Assembly: GCF_001665605.1 (NCBI RefSeq)
Contig: NZ_LZSV01000002.1
Coordinates: 1 to 64,000, forward strand
From: Mycobacterium sp. 852014-50255_SCH5639931
GTDB lineage: Bacteria; Actinomycetota; Actinomycetes; Mycobacteriales; Mycobacteriaceae
Reading direction: 5' to 3'
DNA: 64,000 bases
Shown here: positions 8,095 through 17,036 of the stretch, in pieces
Position numbering within the stretch: the first letter of the stretch is position 1
Layout: the number at the start of each line of letters is the position of its first letter
Notes under the pieces: model-generated
What the model saw: the letters and a program-made list of their open reading frames with translations, nothing else
Databases searched by the model: none
What the model was told of the DNA's origin: nothing
Position numbers and translations under genes: made by a program

Positions 8095-9018
8095 ATGACA
8101 CTCTCCGAGCAAACCGGTGCTCAGACGGGCGACGCCAACGCCGAAGAGTTGGTGAGCTACGAAACCCTCGACGAGGGCCGCATCGCGCGGATATGGCTCA
8201 ACCGGCCGGACGCCCACAACGCGCAAAGCCGCGGCCTGCTGGTGCAACTCGACGAGGCGTTTCTGCGCGCCGAGGCCGACGACACCGTGCGCGTGGTGAT
8301 CCTGGCGGCGCGCGGCCGAAACTTCTCCGCGGGCCACGACCTGGGCTCAGAGCTGGCGATCGCCGAGCGCAGCCAGCTTCCGAGCTTCCGCATCAACGGC
8401 GGGACCCGCGATCCGATCGCGGAGAAGATCTACCTGCAGGAGTGGCACTACTTCTTCCAAAACACCTGCCGCTGGCGGGATTTACGCAAAATCACCATTG
8501 CCCAGGTGCAGGGTAACGCGATCTCCGCTGGCCTGATGCTGATCTGGGCATGCGATCTCATCGTGGCCGCCGACAATGCCAAGTTCAGCGATGTCGTCGC
8601 GGTGCGCCTGGGGATGCCGGGCGTCGAATATTACGCCCACCCTTGGGAATTCGGTCCCCGCAAGGCCAAAGAGCTGCTACTGACCGGAGATTCGCTCGAC
8701 GCCGACGAGGCTTATCGGCTTGGCATGGTGTCCAAGGTGTTCCCCGTCGACGAGCTGGCCGAGAAGACACTGGAATTCGCCCGGCGCATCGCCGACCGGC
8801 CCACGATGGCGGCGCTGCTCGTCAAGGACTCGGTCAACGCCGCTTCCGACGCGATGGGATTCACCGAGGCCCTGCGGCACGCGTTCCACATCCACGAGTT
8901 GGGGCATGCGCACTGGGCGGCCCACAACGAGAACAGGTACGCGGTCGGACTGCCGCCCGACGTCGAGGACTGGCGCAACGCGAAGCCGACGCAGGTGGCC
9001 CGCCGCGATACGCCGTAG
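8095..9018 (+). CDS. Crotonase-superfamily protein lacking both catalytic glutamates
   Basis: A 307-residue enoyl-CoA hydratase/isomerase-fold protein. ATG 8095 is preferred because GAGGTGG ends 5 bases upstream; GTG 8086 lies within that tract. The CoA/oxyanion-hole segment is visible (RNFSAGHDLG, residues about 80-90). By hand alignment with rat mitochondrial hydratase, the GGGCE glutamate (E144) falls on Met in ISAGLMLIWACD, and the QPE glutamate (E164) falls on Val in AKFSDVVAVRLG. It is therefore unlikely to be a standard hydratase, though many crotonases act as isomerases, hydrolases or ligases. The next gene is a co-directional SDR. Confidence 0.85.
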   Translation: MTLSEQTGAQTGDANAEELVSYETLDEGRIARIWLNRPDAHNAQSRGLLVQLDEAFLRAEADDTVRVVILAARGRNFSAGHDLGSELAIAERSQLPSFRINGGTRDPIAEKIYLQEWHYFFQNTCRWRDLRKITIAQVQGNAISAGLMLIWACDLIVAADNAKFSDVVAVRLGMPGVEYYAHPWEFGPRKAKELLLTGDSLDADEAYRLGMVSKVFPVDELAEKTLEFARRIADRPTMAALLVKDSVNAASDAMGFTEALRHAFHIHELGHAHWAAHNENRYAVGLPPDVEDWRNAKPTQVARRDTP

Positions 9019-9110
9019 CGCTCGCCGGCCGCACGCGGCCACCCGTTGCCGCGGCGAGTTCTCCGCGTGGTTCGATATCTGGAACCTGTTTCAGTTTGAG
9101 AGGGCGTCGC

Positions 9111-9941
9111 GTGCAGCTTTCTTTTGAGAACCGGACATATCTGGTCACCGGTGGTGGCAGCGGGATCGGCAAGGGCGTGGCCGCCGGGCTGGTCGCGGCG
9201 GGCGCCTCGGTCATGATCGTCGGCCGCAACCCCGACCGGCTGGCGGGGGCCGTCAGCGAGATCGAAGCACTTCCAGGTGACGGCTCCATTCGCTACGAGC
9301 CGACCGACGTCACCAACGAAGAGGAGGCCGCCCGCGCGGTGGACGCCGCGACGGCCTGGCACGGTCAACTCCACGGGGTGGTGCATTGCGCGGGTGGCTC
9401 TGAGACCATCGGGCCGATCACCCAGATCGACTCAGACGGCTGGCGGCGCACCGTCGATCTCAACGTCAACGGCACCATGTACGTGCTCAAGCACGCCGCG
9501 CGGGAGCTGGTCCGCGGTGGCGGCGGCTCGTTCGTGGGCATCTCATCGATCGCGGCCAGCAACACCCACCGATGGTTCGGCGCCTATGGCGTCAGCAAGT
9601 CGGCCGTCGACCACATGATGCAGCTGGCCGCCGACGAGCTCGGCCCGTCCTGGGTGCGCGTCAACAGCATCCGGCCGGGCCTGATCCGCACGGATCTGGT
9701 CGCCCCGGTCTTCGCGTTGCCGGAGGTGAGCGACGACTACCGCGAGTGCACGCCGCTGCCAAGGCCCGGCGAGGTCGAGGACGTCGCCAACCTGGCGATG
9801 TTCTTGCTCAGCGACGCCGCGTGCTACATCACCGGGCAGATCATCAACGTCGACGGTGGGCTCATGCTGCGACGCGGCCCGGACTACTCCGCGATGCTGG
9901 AACCCGCGTTCGGTGCCGACGGGCTACGCGGAGTCGTCTGA
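9111..9941 (+). CDS. Short-chain dehydrogenase/reductase
   Basis: A 276-residue classical SDR starting at GTG 9111 with GAGAGGG upstream. It has the nucleotide-binding motif TGGGSGIGKG near residues 13-22, the NAG-equivalent CAGG, a catalytic Ser in GISSIAAS, YGVSK as the YxxxK pair and a C-terminal ITGQIINVDGG. It follows the unusual crotonase by about 90 bases on the same strand, so both probably act on an acyl-CoA or hydroxy-acid substrate. Its last 18 bases overlap the end of the convergent dehydrogenase gene. The substrate is not predictable from sequence. Confidence 0.88.
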   Translation: MQLSFENRTYLVTGGGSGIGKGVAAGLVAAGASVMIVGRNPDRLAGAVSEIEALPGDGSIRYEPTDVTNEEEAARAVDAATAWHGQLHGVVHCAGGSETIGPITQIDSDGWRRTVDLNVNGTMYVLKHAARELVRGGGGSFVGISSIAASNTHRWFGAYGVSKSAVDHMMQLAADELGPSWVRVNSIRPGLIRTDLVAPVFALPEVSDDYRECTPLPRPGEVEDVANLAMFLLSDAACYITGQIINVDGGLMLRRGPDYSAMLEPAFGADGLRGVV

Positions 9942-10817
9942 TCCCAGGCCGGCGTCTCGATCGGCGAGCGTGGCGAGCGCCGACCAGTCCAGGTGCCCGC
10001 CGCCCGTGGCCACCAAGGTGAGGAAGCGGTCACGCAGCAGGCTCGCCACCGGCAGTGGCACCTGCAACTGCTCCGCGGCGGCGAGCGCCAGGCGAACATC
10101 TTTGAGGCCCAGCTGGGCGGCGAAGCCGGCCGGCTCGAATTCCCGCCGGGCGATGAGCCCGCCGTACGTTTGATAGACGGGGGCCGCGAACAACGTCGAA
10201 GTGAGGATGTCGACGTACTGCTGCCTGTCGACCCCCGCCTTGGCGACGAGCGCGACGGCCTCACTGACGCTCTCGATCACCGAAGCGATCAGGAAGTTGC
10301 CGCTCAGCTTCACCAGGTTGGCGCTGTGCGGCTGCTCGGAAACCACAAAGGTCCGCTGGCCGATCGCGTCGAACAGCGGGGACAGCGGCTGCAGCACCTG
10401 CGGCTCGCCCGCCGCGACGACGAAAAGCTTTGCGGCGGCTGCCGCTTCGGGCCGACCGAATACCGGCGCCGCGGCGTACCGCTGACCCGCTTCGGCATGC
10501 GCGGTGGCCAGGCGCTCCGAGAGGGCAACGCTGATGGTGCTCGACGAGACGTGCGTGGCGCCCGCGGCCAGTGCCGCCAGAATCCCGTGTTCGCCGAACG
10601 CAACGGCCTCGACGGCGTGGTCGTCGGCCAGCATGGTGAACACCACGTCGCCGGTGCACGCCTCGGCGACCGTTGAGGCGGCGGTGGCGCCCCGCTCGAC
10701 CAGGCCCTCCGCCTTGCCGGGGGAGCGGTTGTAGACGGTGACCTGGTGGCCCGCCCCGATCAGGTTGGCGGCCATGCCCCGGCCCATGTTGCCCAAGCCG
10801 ATAAATCCGATGTCCAT
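9924..10817 (-). CDS. NAD(P)-dependent beta-hydroxyacid dehydrogenase (3-hydroxyisobutyrate dehydrogenase family)
   Basis: A 297-residue protein beginning with the Rossmann motif GFIGLGNMG. Other family features are the substrate-loop segment SSSTISVALSERLA, APVFGRPEAA and the catalytic lysine in NLVKLSGNFLIAS. The C-terminal all-alpha domain is complete. Members oxidise 3-hydroxyisobutyrate, tartronate semialdehyde or related acids, or act as imine reductases, and the exact substrate is open. The gene converges on the upstream SDR with an 18-base overlap. A second member of this family lies at 40182-41039. Confidence 0.87.
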   Translation of the reverse strand: MDIGFIGLGNMGRGMAANLIGAGHQVTVYNRSPGKAEGLVERGATAASTVAEACTGDVVFTMLADDHAVEAVAFGEHGILAALAAGATHVSSSTISVALSERLATAHAEAGQRYAAAPVFGRPEAAAAAKLFVVAAGEPQVLQPLSPLFDAIGQRTFVVSEQPHSANLVKLSGNFLIASVIESVSEAVALVAKAGVDRQQYVDILTSTLFAAPVYQTYGGLIARREFEPAGFAAQLGLKDVRLALAAAEQLQVPLPVASLLRDRFLTLVATGGGHLDWSALATLADRDAGLGSDDSA

Positions 10818-10893
10818 GCATCCACTCTGCCTTGTCGGGGGCCGTCCTTTGCGATGATGAGCGCCTAGTGACGCGACGAGCACGGGAGCAGCA

Positions 10894-11685
10894 ATGAATC
10901 GACTCGAGGGCAAGCGAATTCTGGTGACGGGCGCCGCGTCGGGGATCGGGCAGGCGACCGCGCTGCGGCTCCTCGACGAAGGCGCCACCGTGGTCGCCTC
11001 CGACGTCGCCGAGGCCGGCCTGGACGCCACCCGGGGCCGCGCGGACGAGGCCGCGACCGCCGGCCGCCTCACCACCGTGCCGATGGACGTGGGCAACGAG
11101 GACTCGGTGATCGACGGTGTGCGCCGGGCCGTCGAAAAGCTCGGCGGCCTGGACTCATTGGTCAATGCCGCCGGCATCCTGCGCGCTGCGCACACCCACC
11201 AGACCAGCCTGGAACTGTGGAACCAGATCGTCGGCGTCAACCTGACCGGGACGTTCCTCGTTGTGCGCGAAGCGCTTCCGATGCTATTGGCGAATCCGCG
11301 CAGTGCGATCGTCAACTTCAGTTCGACCTCGGCGTCGTTCGCCCACCCGTATATGGCGGCATACGCGGCAAGCAAAGGCGGAATTCAGGCCTTCACCCAT
11401 TCACTGGCGCTCGAATACGCGCGTGACGGCCTGCGCGCGGTCTGCGTGGCACCCGGCAGCATCAAGTCCGGAATCACCGACGCGACCGGGGGATATATCC
11501 CGAAAGACGCTGACTGGTCGTTGTTTTCGAGGTTGATGCCGATCCTGCCGACCACGGTGGAGTCCAGCGGCACCGGGATGGCGGACCCGTCGGCGGTCGC
11601 CGGGGTGATCGCCATGCTGGTCTCCGATGACGGTGCGTTCATCACCGGGACCGAGATCCGCATCGACGGCGGGACGCACGCTTAG
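10894..11685 (+). CDS. Short-chain dehydrogenase/reductase (Rv3485c-like)
   Basis: A 263-residue SDR starting at ATG 10894 with GGGAGCAGC upstream. Motifs are TGAASGIGQ, NAAG, the serine in NFSSTSAS and YAASKGG. The C-terminal signature ITGTEIRIDGG is intact. It points away from the preceding dehydrogenase and converges on cpsA, which is the arrangement I recall for Rv3485c and Rv3484 in M. tuberculosis. The biochemical role is unknown. It restarts the conserved order after the inserted set at 6.5-10.8 kb. Confidence 0.88.
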   Translation: MNRLEGKRILVTGAASGIGQATALRLLDEGATVVASDVAEAGLDATRGRADEAATAGRLTTVPMDVGNEDSVIDGVRRAVEKLGGLDSLVNAAGILRAAHTHQTSLELWNQIVGVNLTGTFLVVREALPMLLANPRSAIVNFSSTSASFAHPYMAAYAASKGGIQAFTHSLALEYARDGLRAVCVAPGSIKSGITDATGGYIPKDADWSLFSRLMPILPTTVESSGTGMADPSAVAGVIAMLVSDDGAFITGTEIRIDGGTHA

Positions 11686-11702
11686 CGCGCTTGCGATCGC
11701 CG

Positions 11703-13259
11703 CTAGTTAACGCAGGGCACGCCGCCGCCGTCGATCGGTTTCCCCTGATCCGGCGTCGGATAGGTCGTGGTGGTGCCGTTGTAGGAATACGTCTTGGCCT
11801 TGGTCGACGTTGTGGTGCTCGCGGTTTCGTCCGAAGTGCCGTCGTCAACCATCGACACCGAGAAATTGGTATCAACGGTCACCCTGATGTGTCCGGGCTG
11901 GACGTTGGGATCGGGCTGACTGGGCGCGTCGAGGCCGAGCAGTTTGGCCACATTACGCGCGTCGGTTTCCGCCCCGGCGCCATACGCGACGGTGCTCGCC
12001 GAGGGCTCACCCGAATTGCGGTCCCGGGTCTGCCCCGTGGTGTAGCCGTGGTTCTGCAGGGCGTGGGACACCTCGGTCGCGAGTCCGCTCATGCTGCCGG
12101 CATTGATGACGTCGACGATGGTCGACGGACTCGGTTTGGCGGCCGTGGTGGCGGGCGTCGTGGTCGGGGGCGAGGCGCCGATCGCCGTGGCTACCTCCGC
12201 CTTGATCGCGGCCGGGTCGATGATGTTGACGTCCTGGCCGTCGATGTTGTCGTAGCGCACCACCGGCAGCGTCCGGAACTCGACGTGGCCGCCGGATGCC
12301 AGCGAACCCAGCCGCTGGATCATCTCCTCGTCCCAACCGGAAGACAACACCACATCCTTGCGCGCCACCGCCATGAGGCCTTTGAGCTTGTCCAGGTTGG
12401 TGAAGGTTCCCGCGGCCTGCAACTCCTGCATGACCGACGAAATGAACGCCTGCTGCCGGTGGGTCCGGTCCAGGTCACCGTTTTCCAGCCCGTGGCGCTG
12501 CCGGACGAAGGACAACGCCTGGGAGGCGTCCAGCGTCTGTCGCCCTGCCGGGAAGTCGGCGCCGGAATACGAGTCGTAGACGGGATGGTTGAGGCAGACC
12601 TCCACCCCGCCCAGGGTCTGTGCCAGGTCGAAGAACCCGGCCAGATTGACCTCGGCGAAATAGTCGATCGGAACGCCGGTCAGGCTGCGCACCGCGCGCA
12701 GGGTCGCCGCCCGGCCGGCTTCGCGACCCTTGGTCTCGAGTTCTTTCTGGCTGCTGGTGCCCTGGTTGGCAAGCTTGTTCGCGACGTACTGCTTGGTGAG
12801 GCCGTACGCCTCCTTGATCTTGATGTGGTTGTATCCGGGGACCCCGGTGAAGGGCACCCAGTCGTCGCGCGGGATTGAGAAGGCGACAACTTTGTTGTCG
12901 GCGCTGACGTGCACCAGGATCAGCGTGTTGGTGTTGTACCCGCCGTCGTCGGAATCGCCGGCGTGCAGATGCTTCAGGATCGACCAGGGCAGGTCGTTGC
13001 CGTCCTGGTCTTTGCGCGAGTCCAGCCCGATCAGCAGGATGTTCATGTCGTCGCCGCTGGACCGCGGATCGTCGGGCTGCAGGGCGTTCGAGACGGTGAT
13101 GCCGCCCAGCGCGCCGTGAGCCACGTAGTAACCCGCCCCGGTCAGCCCCACCGCCGCCACCGAGATCAGCGCGCCCAAGGTGCGCGTCAGCCCTCTACGG
13201 AAACGTGAGGGTTGGCGGACGGCTCGATGGCGGCGATGAGCACCGCCCGAGCGGGCCAT
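11703..13259 (-). CDS. cpsA: LytR-CpsA-Psr family phosphotransferase CpsA
   Basis: A 518-residue membrane-anchored LCP protein. ATG 13259 is preferred over GTG 13262 because AGAGG lies at proper distance. The N-terminus is basic, followed by a membrane anchor at about residues 26-50. The LCP domain spans roughly 75-245, with conserved acidic/arginine motifs LLIGLDSRK, AFSIPRDDWV and SFVRQRHGLENGDLDRTHRQQ. A LytR_C domain follows (STIVDVINAGSMSGLA), then a Thr/Ser/Pro-rich tail. LCP enzymes attach arabinogalactan to peptidoglycan, and M. tuberculosis CpsA is also linked to phagosome evasion. Position beside the SDR supports the Rv3484 assignment. Confidence 0.93.
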   Translation of the reverse strand: MARSGGAHRRHRAVRQPSRFRRGLTRTLGALISVAAVGLTGAGYYVAHGALGGITVSNALQPDDPRSSGDDMNILLIGLDSRKDQDGNDLPWSILKHLHAGDSDDGGYNTNTLILVHVSADNKVVAFSIPRDDWVPFTGVPGYNHIKIKEAYGLTKQYVANKLANQGTSSQKELETKGREAGRAATLRAVRSLTGVPIDYFAEVNLAGFFDLAQTLGGVEVCLNHPVYDSYSGADFPAGRQTLDASQALSFVRQRHGLENGDLDRTHRQQAFISSVMQELQAAGTFTNLDKLKGLMAVARKDVVLSSGWDEEMIQRLGSLASGGHVEFRTLPVVRYDNIDGQDVNIIDPAAIKAEVATAIGASPPTTTPATTAAKPSPSTIVDVINAGSMSGLATEVSHALQNHGYTTGQTRDRNSGEPSASTVAYGAGAETDARNVAKLLGLDAPSQPDPNVQPGHIRVTVDTNFSVSMVDDGTSDETASTTTSTKAKTYSYNGTTTTYPTPDQGKPIDGGGVPCVN

Positions 13260-13537
13260 CACAAACCTCTGCCCACGCCCAGCGCATCACCAGCCACCGC
13301 AACGGCGGTCTGCGGCGATGTCGCTTCAAGCATGGTGTCAAGTATGCGTTAGCTTGCTGTGAAGCCCCCAATCGAGAACGCTTCCCAGGTCGGCCCCCTG
13401 CGGCGGCCCGCGCGAGCGTTAGCGGCGCCAATCCGGGTCTGACCAGCGCGTTCCGGCTCGAGCGTCGCACCGTGGTTTCGACAAGGTCACACTGCCGACG
13501 GGACCGACTCGAACTTGTTATCGAGCCGAGACGGCGG

Positions 13538-13810
13538 CTACCGGGCTGGGACGAGGTCCTCGCCCGACTCGTAGAAAACGGTGATGTTCGAGCCGGTCAC
13601 GATCTCGGCGAGGTAGACACCGAGCGGCTCGACCTCGTAGTAGTAATGAACATTGCCCTGGGGGTCCACCGCCGTCGCGCAGGACAAGCCCGGCGCCCCG
13701 CATCGTTGCTTGATGGGGATGGCGAGAATGGCGAGCGCCACCACCACGGCAATCCCGACCATGAGCGGGACCCTCGTGATTGCCTGCCTCCTCGTGGGCG
13801 CCGGATGCAT
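13538..13810 (-). CDS. Small membrane protein of unknown function
   Basis: A 90-residue ORF with one hydrophobic segment at about residues 14-32 (VPLMVGIAVVVALAILAIP) after a short basic N-terminus. The outside domain has two cysteines (KQRCGAPGLSCATA), possibly a disulfide, and the phrase YYYEVEPLGVYLAEIVTGSN. Start ATG 13810 is one codon inside a GTG alternative, and no clear ribosome site is visible. It is isolated between cpsA and a divergent carrier gene. Codon usage and a coherent membrane topology support a real gene. Function is unknown. Confidence 0.6.
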   Translation of the reverse strand: MHPAPTRRQAITRVPLMVGIAVVVALAILAIPIKQRCGAPGLSCATAVDPQGNVHYYYEVEPLGVYLAEIVTGSNITVFYESGEDLVPAR

Positions 13811-13873
13811 CACCGTTGGAGTGTAAGCGGGATGCCCGCCCGGTTCGGCGCGGCGCAGTAGGGTTTTTCAGCT

Positions 13874-15022
13874 ATGACCACCATCAACCCGGACGGCACG
13901 CCGTCGCCGCAGACCCGGGTCGAGGTACTGGGCAACATCGGACCCAACTGGTTCGCCTCGGTGATGGGCACCGGGATCGTCGCCATCGCCGGCGCCACCC
14001 TGCCCGTGCACGTGGCGGGATTGCGCGCATTCGCCCAGGTGGTCTGGGTAATGGCCGCCGTCCTGCTCGTGGTGCTGATCGTCCTGGTGGGGGGGCACTG
14101 GTTGCGCCACCCCACCGTCGCACGCACGCACGCGCGCAATCCGCAGATGGCGCACTTTTACGGTGCCGCCCCGATGGCGTTGATGACGGTCGGCGGCGGA
14201 GCGGTGTTGGTCGGCAGGGATCTGCTGGGCGAACGCATCGCCGTCGACCTGGACTGGGTGCTGTGGACCGCCGGCACGCTGGGCGGGCTGTTCACCGCGG
14301 TGAGCATTCCGTTCTTGATGTTCACCCAGCACAACGTCGAGCCCGACGCGGCATTCGGTGGCTGGCTCATGCCCGTGGTCCCGCCCATGGTGACCGCGGC
14401 AACCGGTGCGCTGCTGCTGCCGCACATGTCGGCGGGCACCGGGCGCGAAACCATGCTGTACGGCTGCTACGCGATGTTCGGGCTGTCGTTGCTGGCTTCC
14501 CTGAACATCATCGCCATGATCTGGGCGCGCCTGACCCTCTATGGCACCTCGGGTTCCGCGCGGGTGCCAACGCTGTGGATCGTCCTGGGTCCCCTCGGCC
14601 AATCCATCACCGCCGCAGGACTTTTGGGTGCCAGCGCCGGGCTGGCCGTTGGCCCCGAAGTGGCCGAGGACATGAATGCCTTCGCTATCCTGTACGGAGT
14701 GCCGGTGTGGGGCTTCGCGGTGTTGTGGATCGCGCTGGCCACCGCGCTTACCGTGCGCACCCTGCGGCGCGGCATGCCGTTCGCCCTGACGTGGTGGAGT
14801 CTGACCTTCCCGGTCGGAACCTTCGTCACGGGTACCTCCCAGCTCGCCGGCCACACGCATCTGCCCGCGTTCCGGGTGGCCGCGGTCATCGCGTACGCCG
14901 GCCTGTTGTTCACCTGGCTGCTGGTTGCCGCGCGCACCGCGCGGGGCAGCCTCCACGGCAACCTGCTCAAGCTGCCGCCGAGCACCACGCCGGTGAAGGC
15001 CAGCAAGGAACCGGTGTCCTGA
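13874..15022 (+). CDS. TehA/SLAC1-type (TDT family) membrane transporter
   Basis: A 382-residue protein with about ten hydrophobic helices, typical of the tellurite-resistance/dicarboxylate transporter family. The family opening GPNWFASVMGTGIVAIAG lies near residues 23-40, and the late segment FALTWWSLTFPVGTFVTGTSQLAG is also characteristic. Members carry C4-dicarboxylates, sulfite or anions through a central pore. The substrate here cannot be told. It stands alone, divergent from the small membrane protein. Another family member, quite different in sequence, is encoded at 51042-52061. Confidence 0.85.
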   Translation: MTTINPDGTPSPQTRVEVLGNIGPNWFASVMGTGIVAIAGATLPVHVAGLRAFAQVVWVMAAVLLVVLIVLVGGHWLRHPTVARTHARNPQMAHFYGAAPMALMTVGGGAVLVGRDLLGERIAVDLDWVLWTAGTLGGLFTAVSIPFLMFTQHNVEPDAAFGGWLMPVVPPMVTAATGALLLPHMSAGTGRETMLYGCYAMFGLSLLASLNIIAMIWARLTLYGTSGSARVPTLWIVLGPLGQSITAAGLLGASAGLAVGPEVAEDMNAFAILYGVPVWGFAVLWIALATALTVRTLRRGMPFALTWWSLTFPVGTFVTGTSQLAGHTHLPAFRVAAVIAYAGLLFTWLLVAARTARGSLHGNLLKLPPSTTPVKASKEPVS

Positions 15023-15109
15023 TCGGGCGTCGGTGTGGGAGGGGCCGTAGGCGTTTCGATCCCCGGGGTCGGCGGGTAGGCAACTCTGAGCCGATCGGAG
15101 GGCTGAATG

Positions 15110-15247
15110 ATGGACTCAAGCGAGCCGCCGGAGCGGGGTACTCCGAGCGAGACACCCGAGGCGCCGGCGCCGACGGAAACACCTGAACGGCTCGCACCGG
15201 CAGATCCGCCGGAGCGTTTGACGCCGTCGGAACCGTCCGAGCGTTAG
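15110..15247 (+). CDS. Small Pro/Glu-rich repeat ORF (45 aa)
   Basis: An ATG at 15110 lies 7 bases after a strong GGAGGG and opens a 45-codon frame ending at TAG 15245-15247. The peptide repeats the pattern PPER-x(1-3)-TPSE: SSEPPERGTPSE, ETPERLAP, DPPERLTPSEPSER. It has no hydrophobic stretch and should be disordered and acidic. A second small ORF follows 40 bases later with its own good ribosome site. The combination of a consensus ribosome site and in-frame repeats argues for translation. There is no recognised family, and chance cannot be excluded at this length. Confidence 0.45.
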   Translation: MDSSEPPERGTPSETPEAPAPTETPERLAPADPPERLTPSEPSER

Positions 15248-15287
15248 GCGCGGACACAAGCAGCTTGATGAGGACCGGAGGTTGAGG

Positions 15288-15467
15288 ATGCGCGCTGAAG
15301 AAGGCGACGAAACGGTCAAGGACTACGCCGAGGAGGGCAAACAGGCCCTCGGCAGGATCAACGCTTCGCAGCGAGCCGGGTATCGGCTTGGCGACGTGGC
15401 CCGGCGGTTCGCCAGGTTGTGGCGGGGCGATCACGCGCCGGGGGACCAGCCCGGGTCACCGAGTTAG
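15288..15467 (+). CDS. Small charged protein of unknown function (59 aa)
   Basis: ATG 15288 follows GGAGG (15277-15281) by 6 bases, a better match than the TTG at 15282. The 59-residue product is hydrophilic: an acidic N-terminal half (AEEGDETVKDYAEEGKQ), then a basic helix-like segment (RAGYRLGDVARRFARLW) and a Pro/Gly end. It could bind a nucleic acid or a partner protein, but no motif supports that. Its stop is immediately followed by the stop of the convergent amidase, with no spare bases. It probably shares a transcript with the 45-residue ORF upstream. Confidence 0.5.
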   Translation: MRAEEGDETVKDYAEEGKQALGRINASQRAGYRLGDVARRFARLWRGDHAPGDQPGSPS

Positions 15468-16952
15468 TCACGCGGGCGCCGGATACCGGTGCGCCCAGGG
15501 GCCGGCTTCTTCGAGCTGGGCTGCCAGCTGGAGTAGATCACCGTCCGCGCCCAGGCGCCCCACCAACTGCACACCGAGCGGAAGCCCGGCCGCTGTCCAA
15601 TGCAGGGGCACGCTGATCGCGGGGCGCCCGGTGATGTTGGCGAGTTGCGTGTAAGGTACCCAGCCCAGGCTTTCCTGGATCAGTTGGTCGAGAATTCCGC
15701 TGTGCGCCATGACTTTTCCCGCCCGGAGCTTGCTGGCGACGCGTGCCACCTGTTGCAGCGGGCGCGGCGTCGCCGTGGCGCCGACGCGAAGTGGCGGCGT
15801 GGCCAGGGTCGGCGTCAACAAGCAATCGAAGGTCTCGTGGAACGTCGACAGGGATCGGATGTGATTGTTTCTGTTCTCCAACGCAAGAATGGGCGCCAGA
15901 ACGCCGGTGGCGCGGGCGAGTTCACTCACGGCCAAGGTGTCGGCCTCGAAATCGCGGTCGCGGGCGCCGGTGCGTTGTCTGGCGTCGGCAACGTGCTGAT
16001 AGAGCTGCGCGAACCAGATGGTGAGAAAGTCCCGCGCCAGGGCGGCGTCGTCGTAGGGGGGTGGAACCTCCTCGACCCGGTGCCCCAGGTCGCTGAGGAG
16101 CGCCACCGCCCGTTCCACCGCGGCGACGGCTTCCCGGTCGGGATGGGGGTTGATCGCCGAGGACCACGAGTATCCGATGCGCAACTCGCCTGGCCGGCGC
16201 TTGATGTGGTCGGCGAAAGTACCTCGCGGAAGGGCAACTTCGTAGGCGGCATGCGGATCGCGGCCGACGATTGCGTCACACAGTGCGGCGCTGTCGCGCA
16301 CGGTGCGTGATACGACGCCCTGGGTCACCATCCCAAACATCGGCTCGCCGGTCTGCGGGCCGTAGGGCGACAGTCCCCGGCTGAACTTGAGTCCGACCAG
16401 CCCGTTGCAGGCGGCGGGAATGCGGATCGATCCACCGCCGTCGTTGGCCCCGGCCGCCGGGACGATCCCGGCGGCGACCGCTGCGCCGGATCCACCCGAC
16501 GAACCGCCGGGAGTGTGCTCGGTGTTCCAGGGGTTGCGGGCCGGGCCCCAGTAATCCGATTCCGTCACGCCCTTGGCCCCGAACTCCGGGGTGTTGGTCA
16601 TTGCGAAGATCACCAATCCCGCGTCCAGGAACCGCTGAGTCACCAGGGCGTGTTGGTCGGCCACGTCGTTGGCGAGCGAACGCGAACCGCTCGAGGTCGG
16701 AAAGCCGCGGTACTCCTGAGCAAGGTCTTTGATCACGAAGGGCACACCGGCAAACGGTCCGCGCAGGCCCGGGTCGGCGGCCTGCCGGTCCGCCACATCG
16801 CCGAGGCGGCGGACGATCGCGTTCAACCGCGGATTCACTGCGTCCGCTCGCTGACGCGCCAACGCGAGGAGTTCGGCCGGCGTGACCTGCTTGCGGTCGA
16901 CCATTTCGGCCAACGCGGTCGCGTCCAAGGACATGTACTCGTCAAGCTGCAT
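15468..16952 (-). CDS. Amidase signature family enzyme
   Basis: A 494-residue amidase hydrolysing a carboxamide or amide bond. ATG 16952 has GAGGAGAAACC upstream. The Ser-cisSer-Lys triad is visible: Lys in PFVIKDL (about residue 75), the cis-Ser region [15 protein letters not shown] and the nucleophile Ser in [17 protein letters not shown]. The C-terminal part [15 protein letters not shown] is also conserved. Mycobacteria carry several such AmiA-D-like proteins, and the substrate is not evident here. It is transcribed away from the alpha/beta hydrolase at 17037. Confidence 0.93.
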   Translation of the reverse strand: MQLDEYMSLDATALAEMVDRKQVTPAELLALARQRADAVNPRLNAIVRRLGDVADRQAADPGLRGPFAGVPFVIKDLAQEYRGFPTSSGSRSLANDVADQHALVTQRFLDAGLVIFAMTNTPEFGAKGVTESDYWGPARNPWNTEHTPGGSSGGSGAAVAAGIVPAAGANDGGGSIRIPAACNGLVGLKFSRGLSPYGPQTGEPMFGMVTQGVVSRTVRDSAALCDAIVGRDPHAAYEVALPRGTFADHIKRRPGELRIGYSWSSAINPHPDREAVAAVERAVALLSDLGHRVEEVPPPYDDAALARDFLTIWFAQLYQHVADARQRTGARDRDFEADTLAVSELARATGVLAPILALENRNNHIRSLSTFHETFDCLLTPTLATPPLRVGATATPRPLQQVARVASKLRAGKVMAHSGILDQLIQESLGWVPYTQLANITGRPAISVPLHWTAAGLPLGVQLVGRLGADGDLLQLAAQLEEAGPWAHRYPAPA

Positions 16953-17036
16953 CGGTTTCTCCTCTGGACGCCCCGCTGCATCGTATTGGAGCCGCTTCGA
17001 CACCGGGTCGGCGCCGAAGCGGCTTAGTATCACCTG

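Noticed and set aside
9027..9040. Hairpin GGCCGC-AC-GCGGCC after the first crotonase as a terminator
   Set aside because: The loop is only two bases, the arms are short for this GC content, and the SDR downstream looks co-transcribed.
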